From assembly GCF_963675165.1 (NCBI RefSeq), contig NC_087391.1:701001-765000 (forward strand): a stretch of 64,000 nucleotides of DNA, read 5' to 3'. A program made the translations under genes and the position numbers. This document shows, in pieces, positions 22,187 to 34,189 of the stretch (within the stretch, counting starts at the first letter, position 1; each line of letters begins with the position of its first letter). Source of the stretch: Halichondria panicea. Its lineage: Eukaryota; Porifera; Demospongiae; Suberitida; Halichondriidae. The notes under the pieces were generated by a model. The model did not search any database, had not been told where the DNA came from, and worked only from the letters and a program-made list of their open reading frames with translations.

Positions 22187-24400
22187 ATGGCAGAACAAAG
22201 TCTTCTGCATCTTGCTTGTAAGAATGGACACTATCAGACTGTGGAAACTCTCCTGAACCATGAATACGATGTGAACGGAACAGATGATAAAGGATTCACT
22301 CCTCTCATGTGGGCATGTTTATATGGTCACACTGACATTGCAATACTGCTGCTGAGTAGAGGAGCACAAGTGAACATGCAAATGAATATTGGTGGGTTTG
22401 CTCTGATGGTAGCAAGTCAATATGGACATAGCGATGTCGTTAAAGTATTGATAGAAAACGGAGCACAAGTGAACATGCAAGATAATAATGGGCAGTTTGC
22501 TCTGATTCTAGCGAGTCAAAATGGACATAGCGATGTCGTTAAAATATTGATAGAAAACGGAGCACAAGTGAACATGCAAGATAATAATGGGCAGTTTGCT
22601 CTGATTCTAGCAAGTCTTAATGGACATAGCGATGTCGTCAAAGTATTGATAGAAAAAGGAGCACAAGTAAACATGCAAAATAATAATGGGTGGTCTGCTC
22701 TGATGCTAGCAAGTCAAAATGGACATAGTGACGTCATTAAAGTATTGATAGAAAAAGGAGCACAAGTGAACATGCAAGATAATAATGGGGGGTATGCTCT
22801 GATGATAGCAAGTCAAAATGGACATAGCGATGTTGTCAAAGTATTGATAGAAAAAGGAGCACAAGTGAACATGCAAGATAATAATGGGGGGTCTGCTCTG
22901 ATGATAGCAAGTCTTAATGGACATAGCGATGTCGTCAAAGTATTGATAGAAAAAGGAGCACAAGTGAACATGCAAATGAATAATGGGGGGTCTGCTCTGA
23001 TGATAGCAAGTCAAAATGGACATAGCGATGTTGTCAAAGTATTGATAGAAAAAGGAGCACAAGTGAACATGCAAACGAATGATGGGTGGTCTGCTCTGAT
23101 GGTAGCGTGTTATAATAAGAGAAAGGAAGTTGTTCAGATATTGCTTGACAATCACGCTGATACAAATATTCGTGATAGCAGTGGTAAAAATGCACTTATT
23201 GTGGCAACTGTAGCAGGGCATGCTGATATAGTTGAGTTGTTACTACCCTACGAGCACAGAGACACTACCTCAAGCAGCAGTACATCCACAGAAGAACCTC
23301 CAGCAAATCGGGTAAAGATTGAAAAAGGTGATTCAATATAACACTTTTAGTATAGCCACAATCACCGTTACTAATTCCAACTCAAACGTTTTTTAGGACA
23401 AGATGATGTTTCACTGGTTAAAGAGGTAGCAGCAATCACCAACGCAGTACAGGAGAAAGATGTAGATGCTCTTCCTACAAAAATTATGCGACCTCAAACA
23501 GTTACTGAAGGTATAATTACAGCAAGCAAAATGGTTAATATTATAATTACCTCAATATAATTAGTATAATTAATAGTATGGCTAAGAGTGCAATATGGGA
23601 TTAATAGCACGAGTAACAAGCAATGGCAAGGATACTAATTGCACGAGGCGCAGCAGAGTGCTATTAACCTTGCCAGTGCTTGTTATGAGTGCCTTATTGC
23701 ACGAGTAGCCATACTATTGATTGTTAATCGTTTGTGATGTTTTAAGGACATTTTTAGCTGCAGTTTCAGTAAAAAAATTAGCCGTGGCCGTTATTTGAAC
23801 GTGCGGTCGTCAAGGCAGTAATTGCACGTCGTTAATGACGACATGCAATTACTGATACGCGATTAATCACTGTACGAATCACAGTGAATAATAGGACAAC
23901 ATGCAATTATACTAATAATGCATGACTGTGCAATGCTGGACATATATGAATTGTACGGCTGATCGACCCCGAACACTAATTAATGTTCTGCTTCTACAGG
24001 ACCACCCGTTAATCGAGTCACTCTCCAAGAACTAGTAAGGCGACACAGTCTGACTGACGAGCAACTCAACAGTGAAATAGTGGAGTCTGATATTCCCTAC
24101 GTGGCCAAATATTTTGATGGGGTGATAATCTATTCGAGTGCAATGGGACTGACTCCTGCTGAATTAGCCGATGTGAAGGATTTGTCCTATAGAAAAGGAA
24201 TTCAAGTAGCCATGACTGAATGCTTGATTCTCTGGAAAAGACACGATCCTGTTACAGCAACTCACAAAGTTCTACTGGAGCTGTTACTGAAATTAAGAAA
24301 AGAGGAAGTAGCTGATCAAATCTGTCAGCATTTGACTAAATGTGAGTATACAATCATAATTATGCCTCGGTGCGCATATGCGCAAGCGAGGTATGTGGTA

Positions 24401-24431
<31 letters not shown>

Positions 24432-27400
24432 CGTGCGTGTGTGGACTATTTCAGCTGCTCAAGGATCAATGAAGTGCAAGTAAGAGTTTCTATAGGCTTC
24501 TAGTCATGTTTTCTTGGCACGCTATTTGTGGATTTGCAAAATAAAACTTCTTTCTCGAGTTATGCCTAGTTTTGCTTACATGGAATGCCATTGCAGCCTT
24601 TTCAGAAGAGTCCGTAGCAAAACTTGTTCACCGAGTGTTGCTACTCTACTTAGTAGTTAGCTCTGCACTAGAACGCTAGCTATTGGTAGCTGCAAGAGTG
24701 AGAAGAGAGCTGCAAGGCTCTGCTGACTTGCAGCCATTAATTTTAGACTTGAACTTTTGGCATCAATCGTTTTTAACAACAATCATGGTCGATCATTACC
24801 CACTATTTGAGTTTCCCAGTGATAATTGCTATGCAGAAAATTATCATTATGATAATTATAATGTGTATATACAAAAGCTATTAGTAGTTTTATGTTATGT
24901 AGCTTTGGCACCTCCACCGAGGCATCAGCACCCGCGGTGCTTTCATTATAGTAATGATTTATATATTTTTTACAGGTAAACCATCTTCATCTACTGCAGC
25001 AGCTAACAAGGAGTATATATCAGATGGCCTGGTTCTGTTCAAAGATAAGCCCATCGGAAGTGGTGCATTCGGTGCTGTATTCAGAGGAGAACTGAATGGA
25101 CAGCCTTGTGCTATCAAATTGCTATATGCACTTGCCAGTGAAATGCAAACAAAAGTACCAACAGCAAGTCTCGCCTCAATAGATTCTGTTGAGAGGTTTC
25201 GTAAAGAATGTGAATTCCTTGAGTCGTTTCAACACCCCAATATTGTCCGTCACCTAGCAACCAAGAAATATCCCAAGACGAACCATCTCGCCCTTGCTCT
25301 AGAACTGATGGACTGCAACCTGCGACAATACTTCACTCCTCAGCCTGACAAAGAACCCATCAAGCTCTCGCTAGCAATCCAGACCAGCCTCTGTCATGAC
25401 ATAGCCTCGGCACTCAAGTACATCCACTCACGAGGGGTGGTACACAGGGACCTCTGTGGAGAGAACATTCTGCTGTCCTGTGGAGGGGAAACCCCCGTTG
25501 CTAAAGTGTGCAATTGCGAAATGTCTAAACTCACCAAGAATGATACTCATGGTGTAGCACTGCAAGCATTTGCTCACAATGGATTCATGCCACCAGAAGC
25601 TACTGACATGGAGTCATCGTATTATAACTCGAAATTTGATATCTACTCATTTGGTGCTCTAATGGTTCAAATTGTCCGCCATCTTCCCACCATTAAAGAT
25701 CGTAAATATCGTAAATATGAATTGAAACTGATCAATGAAACTCACCCCATCAAGGAACTTATAATTGATTGTTTGAATGAAAACAGAGACGATCGACCCT
25801 CAGCTGCTCACCTAAAGAGGAGACTGGAAGGCCTTCAATGTGAGTCAAACTAGCCATAACTCGAGAAAGAAGCTTTAGTTTGCTAATCCACGAATCAAAA
25901 TCCAAGAGAACGTGGCTAGAAGCCTATAGAAGCTGTTAGTTTTTGTCGCATTGCAACCGTTGAGCAGTTACAGCTGGAATACACACACACACACAGTCAG
26001 CTTTACCGTATCCCTTGTGCGGCTACGCCTCGAGGCAGAATAACACGCAACTAGCAGGAAAGGCAATGAATAAAATTAGTAACTATGTTATTCATTGCCT
26101 TTCCTACTGGCAGCTCTATGTATCCCACCTTCTAAATTAACCTGTACATGATACTGTCATAAATATATATATTCCTTGTCTACATGCAGACCCTCTCTGA
26201 CCCCTAACTCAGTACAATCCTTTGACTTATGTATGCTACTATATTCATGTGAGGTAAAAAGTTGTATCCCGCTCCTGACTGACATTACACAATATAATTA
26301 TGGTATCCCCCCACCTACAGACTCTCAGCCTGCCCACGAAAATAACGAATATTTTACCCCACGAAAATTACCCGCTATACGGTATTCATTGCAAATTGGA
26401 TTTCACAGTTTATATAACAGCATGTGGTTGCGATGGAAGGTTGGAGAAACGCCCCCTATGGTTTTAAGTGGAGTTGCGTACTCTTCCTAATGAACTCTTG
26501 ACCTAAGCTATCTAGTAAAAATGTCTATTTGAGCCAAGAAATGACTACTGCGTTTCAGCTGGACTTTCAGCTTATTCTAGCTGGAAAATATCTAGCTCAT
26601 GAATAATTAACGAGCAAACAGTTTACCGTAACCTTAAAGCGCAACGACTTGCACTTTTAGTGCACTCATCCTGACTTGCAACATGTGTGATGTAGTACAT
26701 GTGCTGCAAACAGTTTGCTCATGAATGTTTATTATAATGATTTTTGTGAAATTATAAGTGCCATGATAAAGTTTGAAGCATAAATATATTGGTGTATCAA
26801 TCTGTATGACCATCTTCCAGTGGAAGCTCTGAGCGATCATCAAGTTACTATCATTATACCCACTCTTCGAGTTTCCCTCATTCTGGATTCTGCCTGCATT
26901 CATCATGATAATTATAATGTGTGTTCATGTGTGTGTAAAAGCAAGAGTAGATAAGAGTAAGAGTGTTGAACTGCTAGTAACAGCATTTGCCTGCTCCTGC
27001 GTCATCACTTGATAGTAATTCAGTACTAATTTGTTATGTTAGCAACACTTCCCAGAAACTGCACATGCTGTGATTGCGTAGTTCAGTGCTACAAACCACA
27101 AACCACAGTTTACGCGGTTCCACGATTACTACAGCAGTTCAACACTCTTACTCTTATCTACTCTTGGTAAAAGCTATATATAGCTTTTATATGTTATGTA
27201 GCTTTGCTTTGGCACCTCCACCGAGGCATCAGCACCTGCGGTGCTTTCATTTAGATTGCATGTTGTTGTGAATAGTTCTGTGGTCCTTGTAATGCATGTG
27301 TATAATTATTACGTATGTGTATAGCATACCGTATAGCTGGGAATTTCCGGGGGACACTTGAACCTGTGTAATGATACATGCCCACATATATATAGTCGAG

Positions 27401-30400
27401 TGTGCTGTGTTTCTGAATCAGTCGATATTCCTATTATTTCAGTATCATCCAAGTCTGAGCAAGCTCTTAATGAAGCCATGAAGGAAGGATTTGTCCGTGT
27501 GAACACTACCAATATCTTATTCTTTGGAATGGCAGGCACTGGTAAAACTTCCACTAAGCATCTCCTTCTGGGACTGCCTCCTCCTGATGATCGAAATAGC
27601 ACTCCATTAGCTACCAAAGCAGAGAGGATACGACAAATTCGTGACACTACAAAGCTGAAAACGGAAGCTCAAGAAGATCCCTCTAGGTCATGGAAACCAG
27701 TAGTTAGTGATGACTTACAACGCATTGTTGCTGATGCTATTAAATCTCATGTGACCAGCTCAGATCCTAACTCTAAAGCATCTGCTATTCCACAAGAACT
27801 CAACATCGCTCTGAAGCAACTTGAACCTAGCAATGAAATCGGTGCGCCAGTTGATGCGAGAGCAACTAAACCATCAGTAGCTGGAGCAAAAATAACGCTT
27901 AGTAAGCAAGAAAAAAAGAAGAGTAAATTTCTGAACACGGTTTCGAATGTAATAGCGAATATTCAGCGATTTTCTGGCGCTGATCGTACTGCAGTTCAAG
28001 AAAAGTTTGGATCTCATTGGATCTACATAATCGATAGTGGTGGGCAACCACATTTTCATAATCTTCTACCACTCTTCATGCCCAAGATTTCTGTAGCTTT
28101 GTACATTCTTCGTCTCTCTGACTGCCTGGACGATCATCCGCTGGTTGAATACTACAAGGACAATAAGCCAGTTGGTGAAGTTTTCAAGTCACATCTTTCA
28201 GTTCTGGATAACTTCAAGTATCTTTTGCAGTCGATTCAATCTCACAGTAAAGAGTGCAAGCTGGTATGCATTGGTACTCACAAAGACCATAAATCTAAAT
28301 GCAAGGAAACATTATCCGACAAGAATAAAACGTTGTTAAACTTTGCAGATAAAGATAGCATTAAAAAGTTGACTATGTTTTTCAATTTGGGGTTAAAAGA
28401 TGTTATATTTCCTGTGGATTGTAAGAACTGCGATTCTGACAGTAAGGAAGTGGCAAAGACAATTCGTGAATGTATTCACAAAGCATCTCAAGAGCTGAAT
28501 AAGAATGAAATCCTGGTCCCTTTTTGGTGGTTTGTTTTGGAAATTATTGTCGAGAAGGTTTCGAACGATGAAAAAAGAAAAGTTTTAAGCAAGAATGAAT
28601 GCGCAGAAATTGCAGAAGTATTACATAATTTTCACGAAGATGCACTGTGTGAAGCTTTAAAATTTTTCCATGAGCATCACATATTTCACTACTATCCTGC
28701 CATTTTACCAAATGTGGTATTCTGTGATACTCAAGTGCTTCTCGATAAAGTAACAGAGCTTGTCGAGTATGCTGCATACATGCGAGGATCATCTGGGTTC
28801 GGAACCTGGTTAAATTTTACCAATAAAGGAATGATTACGATTGAACTTTTATCTGAGAATAGTTTTGAAAAGCACTACGTCGATGGACTCTTTGCACCCA
28901 TTCATCTCATTGCAATATTCAAGCACTTGCTGATAGCCACACCATTTCCACAAGAAGTCACTCAAGAGAAGCGTTTCTATATGCCATCACTTCTATCTTT
29001 GCTCCCATCAACTCAAGTCAATGACAAACGGGCTGATTTGCTTAAGACCGGTTTGATCCCACTCGTTTTACACTTCAAAAATAATTGGCAATGCTGTGGA
29101 GTGTTTTGCTGTCTCCAAGTGTACTTGATTAAAGAATGTGAATGGGAAATTGAAATGTATGCTCACCAGCCGAGTAGAAACTTTGTACAATTGATTCATC
29201 TAAAGCGAGACTGTACTATCACGCTAATTGACGGGTTTTCAATCCTCGAAATTCATTCCAGCAATAATCAAAAAGAAATACTGTCGTTGATATATGCAAA
29301 TATTCAATCTGGTCTTCGATCTGCTTACAAAGCCCTGAAATACACGTATGAGGATCCTGAATTTGCATTTTTGTGTCCCTGCATTTCGCAAACACTTTCT
29401 CAAAACTCCATCTCTAGTGCAAGTCCCCAAGTGCCCCACCACCCAGCTCGTGTTCTGGCTGAGGACGGTGTAATGAGGTGTACTCTATGCAATAATACGT
29501 ATGAGCTAGAAGACGGTCATAAAGATTGGCTCTCTGCTTGTTGTAAACTGGAAGGTGAGATGCCATAATTATTAATTATAATATCCCAACAGACCCATGT
29601 ACCATGTATACATGCATGTATACATGGTACATGGGTCTGTTGATTGATGTAGTACGAACAAAGTTGTAATTATCAATAATGTCACAACTCTATAGTAACT
29701 CGATAACGTGAATTAATGTCTCCTATAATCGACACAATATTACCATAGCTGTCACTTGCACTGTACACGCTCTGTGTCTATGTGCATATACGTACAGATC
29801 CTCTAGCCTCAGGACAGCGCAAAAAATCAGTGAAAGAAGTTCAAACTCGGTCAAAGCGTTCTAATAAGGATGTCACTGCACAAGGTACAATAAAACCTGC
29901 ATGCATGCATGTATAGTGAACTATAGTGTCAAGACTCTACTGTATATAGCTGGTTGTTTACTAAATTTTCGTGATTCGAGGATTTACCTCAAATTTTAAA
30001 AAATTAGTGCCTCGAAAATGGGTGTACTTCCGGTATTGAAATCTCTCTACTGTAGTAGGTGTGGTTATTTAAACCTCTATATCCTCGAAAATTAAATGGA
30101 GGAACTCACGAAAATTTTGTGCCTCGAATAACCCACCATAATTTGGGGCATAGTAGGTTAAGTCATTATGCTGGTATATATAATTGGAGCATAATAGGTT
30201 AAAATTGATTTGGTCAGTTTCTAGCCTCGATTCCAGGCCGCTTGAAAAAGGCGGCCTGGTATACTTTGTATGCGCATGCGCGAAATAATTGACAACAATT
30301 TCATCATATAAATTGTAAAAAAACGGACAAAGTTACAAAAGGAAAGAATACGTATGACAATGTGACCACAATGGCAGCTTTCAGAGACACTAATCAAAGT

Positions 30401-33099
30401 AGAATAATTATGCTGCAGCTTCTTCTAGCTATGTTTATCGAAGAGACAGTTGAAGAAAGCCTCCCAGACAGCTAGATAGAGCTGCCAGCTAGGAAGAGTG
30501 GTGGACTCTTTAATACATCAGTAGATCTTGAGTGAATAACTTCCTGAGTGTCGAGTTAAAAGCTTTCAGGAGTAATCATTAGCTTCTTTATCTTCAGCAA
30601 TGACTTCTTGTCGAACATAAAGGCAAGATTCAGTAGCAGAAGACTTAATTGCCTGGTCCATATTACCACAGCCTCATCAGGGGACCCACAGGAACACATC
30701 ATGCCTTTCCTATAACATCTGTAGCCTTACAGTGTAGGGTGCCGTTAAGTAGAGACTTGGCTTGATACAATAAAGGGCGTAAGAACTCAGTCATCTTTGC
30801 ACAATACTTCTATGTAACGGACTGTAACTTCAGAATACAAATAGTATTTTACTGACAGTATCCACAAATACATGGATTACCCCCTTTTTGGGGTAATGTA
30901 CGCGCATGCGCATACAAAGTATACCAGGCCGCCTTTCTTGTCGCGGCCTGGAATTGAGGCTAGTCAGTTTCGTGCAAATCCAATGGTTTCCTGCTGCTGC
31001 TGAACGTTTTTTCTTTCTTTTATTATGTTGAATCCTCAGTTTTGACAAATGTACAATACAACAAGAGATAATTTTTTGGTTACGAAGTACTGCTGAAAAA
31101 AGATTATTTATGATCGACGTCAATGTGGGGCATAATAATTATGTTTTTTTAACAATGCTGAAATTGGGGAAGCTAGTGCTCAAAAGCATAATAGGCAGAA
31201 AAAGAGCATAATTTGCCAGGGCCTAGTCTTAGGGCAGGCTGTATTACCAGTGTACAGTGGTTTGCAGAACAGTTGTCATACTCAGATAGGCAGTAGGCGG
31301 TGGCTCTTAAGTGTGTTGTGGTTTTGTGGTCTTTTCACACTATAGACCTTTTACTCATGATCAATCATGACAGCAACTTTAAAAGAGTTTTTTCCCATGA
31401 ACTACATATATATGTTAAGCTGTACAACCTTTAATTAATCTTCTGAATACTTATGTTGTATATCTTCCCACAAGAAAAGTACTGAAAATTAGTTTAAAAT
31501 TTAATCAACGCTGCGTGTTTAGTAAATTTGAAGTGTACTATACTCTCTTCAGTGCTGCTCCTGCTGCACCATATTCAGAGGATTATTAAAAGTGATGGGC
31601 AGTTTAGCTCTTGACAGCAACTTTAAAAAAGGTCATTCCATGATGATTCATGAGTAAAAAGGTCTAGTACATCTGTTTACTTGTACATGTATAGACTCAT
31701 GAATCATCATGGGAAACTACTTTTCAGTACTTTTCTTGTGGGAAGGTATACACCATATTCATTAAAGGTTGTACAGCTCAACATACAGTTCATGGGGAAA
31801 ATCTCTTTTAAAGTTGCTGTCATGATAAAAGGTCTATAGTGTGAAAAGACCACAAAACCACAACACACTTAAGAGCCACGCCTACTGCCTATCTGAGTAT
31901 GACAACTGTTCTGCAAACCACTGTACACAGTGTTCACTGTCTCTGCCCCACAATGACAACAGAACTCTTACAACTGCCCAATTCATTTACCATACATTTT
32001 TTAGTTGAGCCGCTTCAGCATTACACAATTAAAAGGTGATGGAAGTGATGGAAGCTTCGGACAAAAATGTTAGCTCCTAGGTCTAAGAGTAGCTTGACCG
32101 TAACATTGTGTAATGAAGTGGTGCTCTTGTGCATGACTGTTATATTGTCATATCCTCCTCACAGGTAATGCAGTGACTCCACTAGCCACTCCACACACAA
32201 CCACTCAGTCAGGTAGCAGATACTGTGCATTGGTTTGACTGTAGTATTAATTTTGTAAATTTGTACAGTACTGTACATTTTATAGAGGAAATGATGTCAC
32301 TTAATTAACTGTCAATGTATATGTTTTATCTGTACAGTTCAACAACGATCAAGGGCCTATATAATTATGCTGTTGTGTGACCTCTAATAATGATTTTATA
32401 GTGTACATTTGCTTCAGCTAATAAATATATACACCAGATATGGTGCTAGGAACCAAAGACCATTGTACTTACTACCATTATTAAAAAAAAGTTCTATCAG
32501 TTCCATCTGTCATAAAATCGGATTGCTATTCGAAAGCTGGAAAATACATGACTTGATTCCTACATGCCCGGCATTCCCCATTATTATACAAGCACATGTT
32601 GTGTTGCTTGTAATAATTATTTGTGCATTTTCAGATGCTTATTGTACGCAGTTTGTCATATAAAACTGGCCATTTTAAATGTAATATGTACTAATCTTGT
32701 GTGTGTGTAGGATCGTCACAAGAGGAGCCTACTAGCAGAAACCAAACAGTAGAAATTGCACAACAACGGTCGTCCATTGTTCTGACTGGAGATGATATTC
32801 TAACAATTTGTGAGAAGCTGAGAAGTGCAAGCAAAGATTGGTTCAACTTGGGACTGGCTCTCGGAATGAAGATTACCGACTTGGAAGACATTGAAGATGC
32901 ATACCGCCATAACCAACGCCGCCTAATGAAGATGGTAACCAAGCGTCTTGAAGTCACTGATTCAGAGCATCCGATGACATGGCCTTACATATGTGAATGT
33001 CTAAGGAGGCCTATTGTTGAGCGTAACGATGTAGCCGAGGAAATTGAAGACAAGTATGTGAGGACAGCAACTGCAGTTGCTCATAGTGCCACCAATTGA
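22187..33099 (+). CDS. Ankyrin - Death - pseudokinase - Roc-COR - Death, gene 3
   Basis: Eight exons all join in phase 1: 22187-23327, 23397-23510, 24000-24341, 24976-25839, 27443-29554, 29798-29884, 32165-32212, 32711-33099, giving 1698 residues. Order: about ten ankyrin repeats (residues 10-350), linker, Death domain of the gene 2 type, kinase, Roc GTPase, COR, polar linker, second Death domain. The kinase exon would stop at 25851-25853, but it carries a strong donor (AAT/GTGAGT at 25840). The next acceptor, TTATTTCAG at 27442, restores frame exactly. The kinase keeps CAIKLL and HRDLCGEN but has NCE instead of DFG. These are the domains of DAPK in another order. Alternatively the kinase gene ends at 25853 and the Roc-COR-Death gene is separate with an unseen first exon. 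Confidence 0.62.
24359..24955. mobile_element. Insertion in gene 3 intron 3
   Basis: The equivalent intron of gene 2 is 53 bases long; here it is 634. The inserted sequence starts GCCTCGGTGCGCATATGCGC and ends near CACCGAGGCATCAGCACCCG, so its ends are partly inverted. It includes a TG microsatellite (24399-24440). The right end recurs at about 27210-27252 in the next intron. Splice sites are unaffected. Confidence 0.6.
25854..27442 (+). other. Intron or intergenic gap between kinase and Roc-COR exons
   Basis: About 1.6 kb without convincing coding sequence. It contains one solitary CCCGCTATACGGTAT element end (about 26325-26385), a second copy of the CACCGAGGCATCAGCACC repeat (27216-27250), and short direct repeats around CTCTTACTCTTATCTACTC. 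No promoter is evident before the Roc exon, which favours an intron. Confidence 0.5.
27443..29554 (+). CDS. Roc-COR GTPase exon (part of gene 3)
   Basis: A 2112-base exon. It opens with a Ras-of-complex GTPase: P-loop FFGMAGTGKTST, DxxG-type switch in YIIDSGGQPHFHNLLPLF, and guanine-specificity motif GTHKD. The second half fits a COR / winged-helix region (LVPFWWFVLEIIVEK, then FHYYPAILPNVVFCDTQ). A CxxC pair (RCTLCNNTYE) lies near the exon end. Roc-COR proteins act as GTP-regulated dimers in signalling. The nucleotide motifs are intact, so GTP binding is likely. A methionine lies just upstream in the same frame, but it precedes a good acceptor and has no promoter context, so I treat this as an internal exon. 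Confidence 0.78.
29587..29642. repeat. 56-base perfect palindrome
   Basis: The left arm starts CAACAGACCCATGTACCATG and the right arm is its exact reverse complement ending GGGTCTGTTG, with no spacer. It sits 33 bases into the intron after the Roc-COR exon. It could form a cruciform or an RNA hairpin near the donor. Confidence 0.9.
30222..30962. mobile_element. 741-base TIR element with 9-base target duplication
   Basis: The ends are TAGCCTCGATTCCAGGCCGC and the near-inverse GGCCTGGAATTGAGGCTA, pairing over about 60 bases to TATGCGCATGCGCG. Direct repeats GTCAGTTTC flank it on both sides (30213-30221 and 30963-30971). A 9-base duplication with long terminal repeats is typical of Mutator-like elements. 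No transposase is encoded, so it is non-autonomous. Confidence 0.82.
31251..31927. mobile_element. Foldback element with arms of about 220-245 bases
   Basis: The left arm (31251 to about 31496, starting TGTACAGTGGTTTGCAGAAC) is inverted at about 31708-31927. The arms are similar but carry small indels. The roughly 210-base spacer repeats arm words (GACAGCAACTTTAAAA). No protein is encoded. Confidence 0.78.
32711..33099 (+). CDS. C-terminal Death domain exon (part of gene 3)
   Basis: The exon opens after a TGTGTGTGTAG acceptor in phase 1. It reads into a Death domain: LTGDDILTICEKLRSASKDW, NLGLALGMKITDLEDIED, and helices ending VERNDVAEEIEDKYV, then stops at 33097-33099. Death domains assemble homotypic signalling complexes. 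It differs strongly from both Death types of the ankyrin-kinase genes, so it arrived with the Roc-COR part. Confidence 0.75.
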
Positions 33100-33572
33100 T
33101 CATGAGAACCTGATAAGGTACGTGTGTTTGTAATCTGATTGTAGTCTAATCTTGTGTCATGTTGCTTAAGACTCTGAGGTGACCCCAAAGCATTCCACTT
33201 TATTTGTTCCTGTATAATTAGGTGTAGTGCGGTGATAGAGTTGCTGACTCAGCGATTATCAGCCATCACTCGACTGAGACAACATGAAGTATCTTCTCTG
33301 ACGTTGCTAAGGCCGTTGCTAGGCTACACCATCGAACAAAACCCATCATACATCGTGACCTTTTGCTGAATTCCATAGTAAATTTAGGTTTTCTTCCCAC
33401 TAGTAGTTATAAAAGTAGTAGCCTATAAAAGGGACAAATGAGTTATTGGTTGGGATGGTGGAGCATAAGTCCCAAATGGATATCTCTTAAAGAAATCTCA
33501 CAATGAGACCAATCCAATGATACTCGTATCATCACATCCTCACACAACACACACCCGCCCACATGCACACAG

Positions 33573-34055
33573 GCACTGGGCGTACTACTGTTCAAGCTGT
33601 GCTTCATGGATACTCCATTTGGTGACAACCCTCTAGCCATAGTTAGTGCTCAGTACAGCATTCCTGAAGACTCTCCCTACACACAAGACCTGCACAACTT
33701 GAGAGGTACATGTACATACACACACACCCCACCCCCTCACACACATACACACAAATCCTATAGTAAATGTAACCAGCACCACTGGGTATACATATAAAAC
33801 CGAGTTATTATAATAGTGGGGCTTTTCTTTGTGAACTGGGCCTGTTTTTTCAGAGCTAATTATATTTGAGAACACACACTAGCTGCAGGTGCTATGATAC
33901 TCTGCCATCCTTAAGTGTATTGCTCTAATGATACGTGTATTCTCCCCCTCCCTTGTAGGCTACCTGTTGACCTCTGACCCTGAGCTGTGTCCCAGCAAGT
34001 GTGTGAGGTGGTGTCCAGGATCACAGGAACCACCAACCATGTCACTAATGTCTTT
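33573..34055 (+). pseudogene. AAK1/BMP2K-like kinase fragment
   Basis: Exon 33573-33705 encodes ALGVLLFKLCFMDTPFGDNP and then SIPEDSPYTQDLHNLR, closely matching the C-lobe of the NAK kinase family (AAK1, BMP2K), which phosphorylates clathrin adaptors. A second exon, 33959-34055, continues RGYLLTSDPE, then loses frame: the expected reading (QVCEVVSRITGTTNHVTNVF) continues in another frame after about eight missing bases. Catalytic-loop exons are absent. It is a stranded fragment between gene 3 and kinase 4. The upstream gap 33100-33572 shows nothing else. Confidence 0.72.
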
Positions 34056-34189
34056 GTGAGTACCTTACTATTAGTATACCCTGTGTATGTATAGTGGTGA
34101 GCAGACCAACAGTGGCTCTGTATTATAGAGGGTGGTCTGCTAACACAGGTCCATGCAAACATATTCACCCAATGTGTTATATTCTGCAG

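Larger units (their letters stand above)
29885..32164 (+). other. Long transposon-filled intron of gene 3
   Basis: About 2.3 kb between a 29-codon linker exon and a 16-codon linker exon. It is filled mainly by two inverted-repeat elements (30222-30962 and 31251-31927), listed separately. I see no coding sequence. Confidence 0.55.

Noticed and set aside
27358-27442. Methionine at 27358 as the start of the Roc-COR gene
   Set aside because: The 28 residues upstream of 27443 have no family similarity that I can see, and a good acceptor lies exactly where similarity begins.
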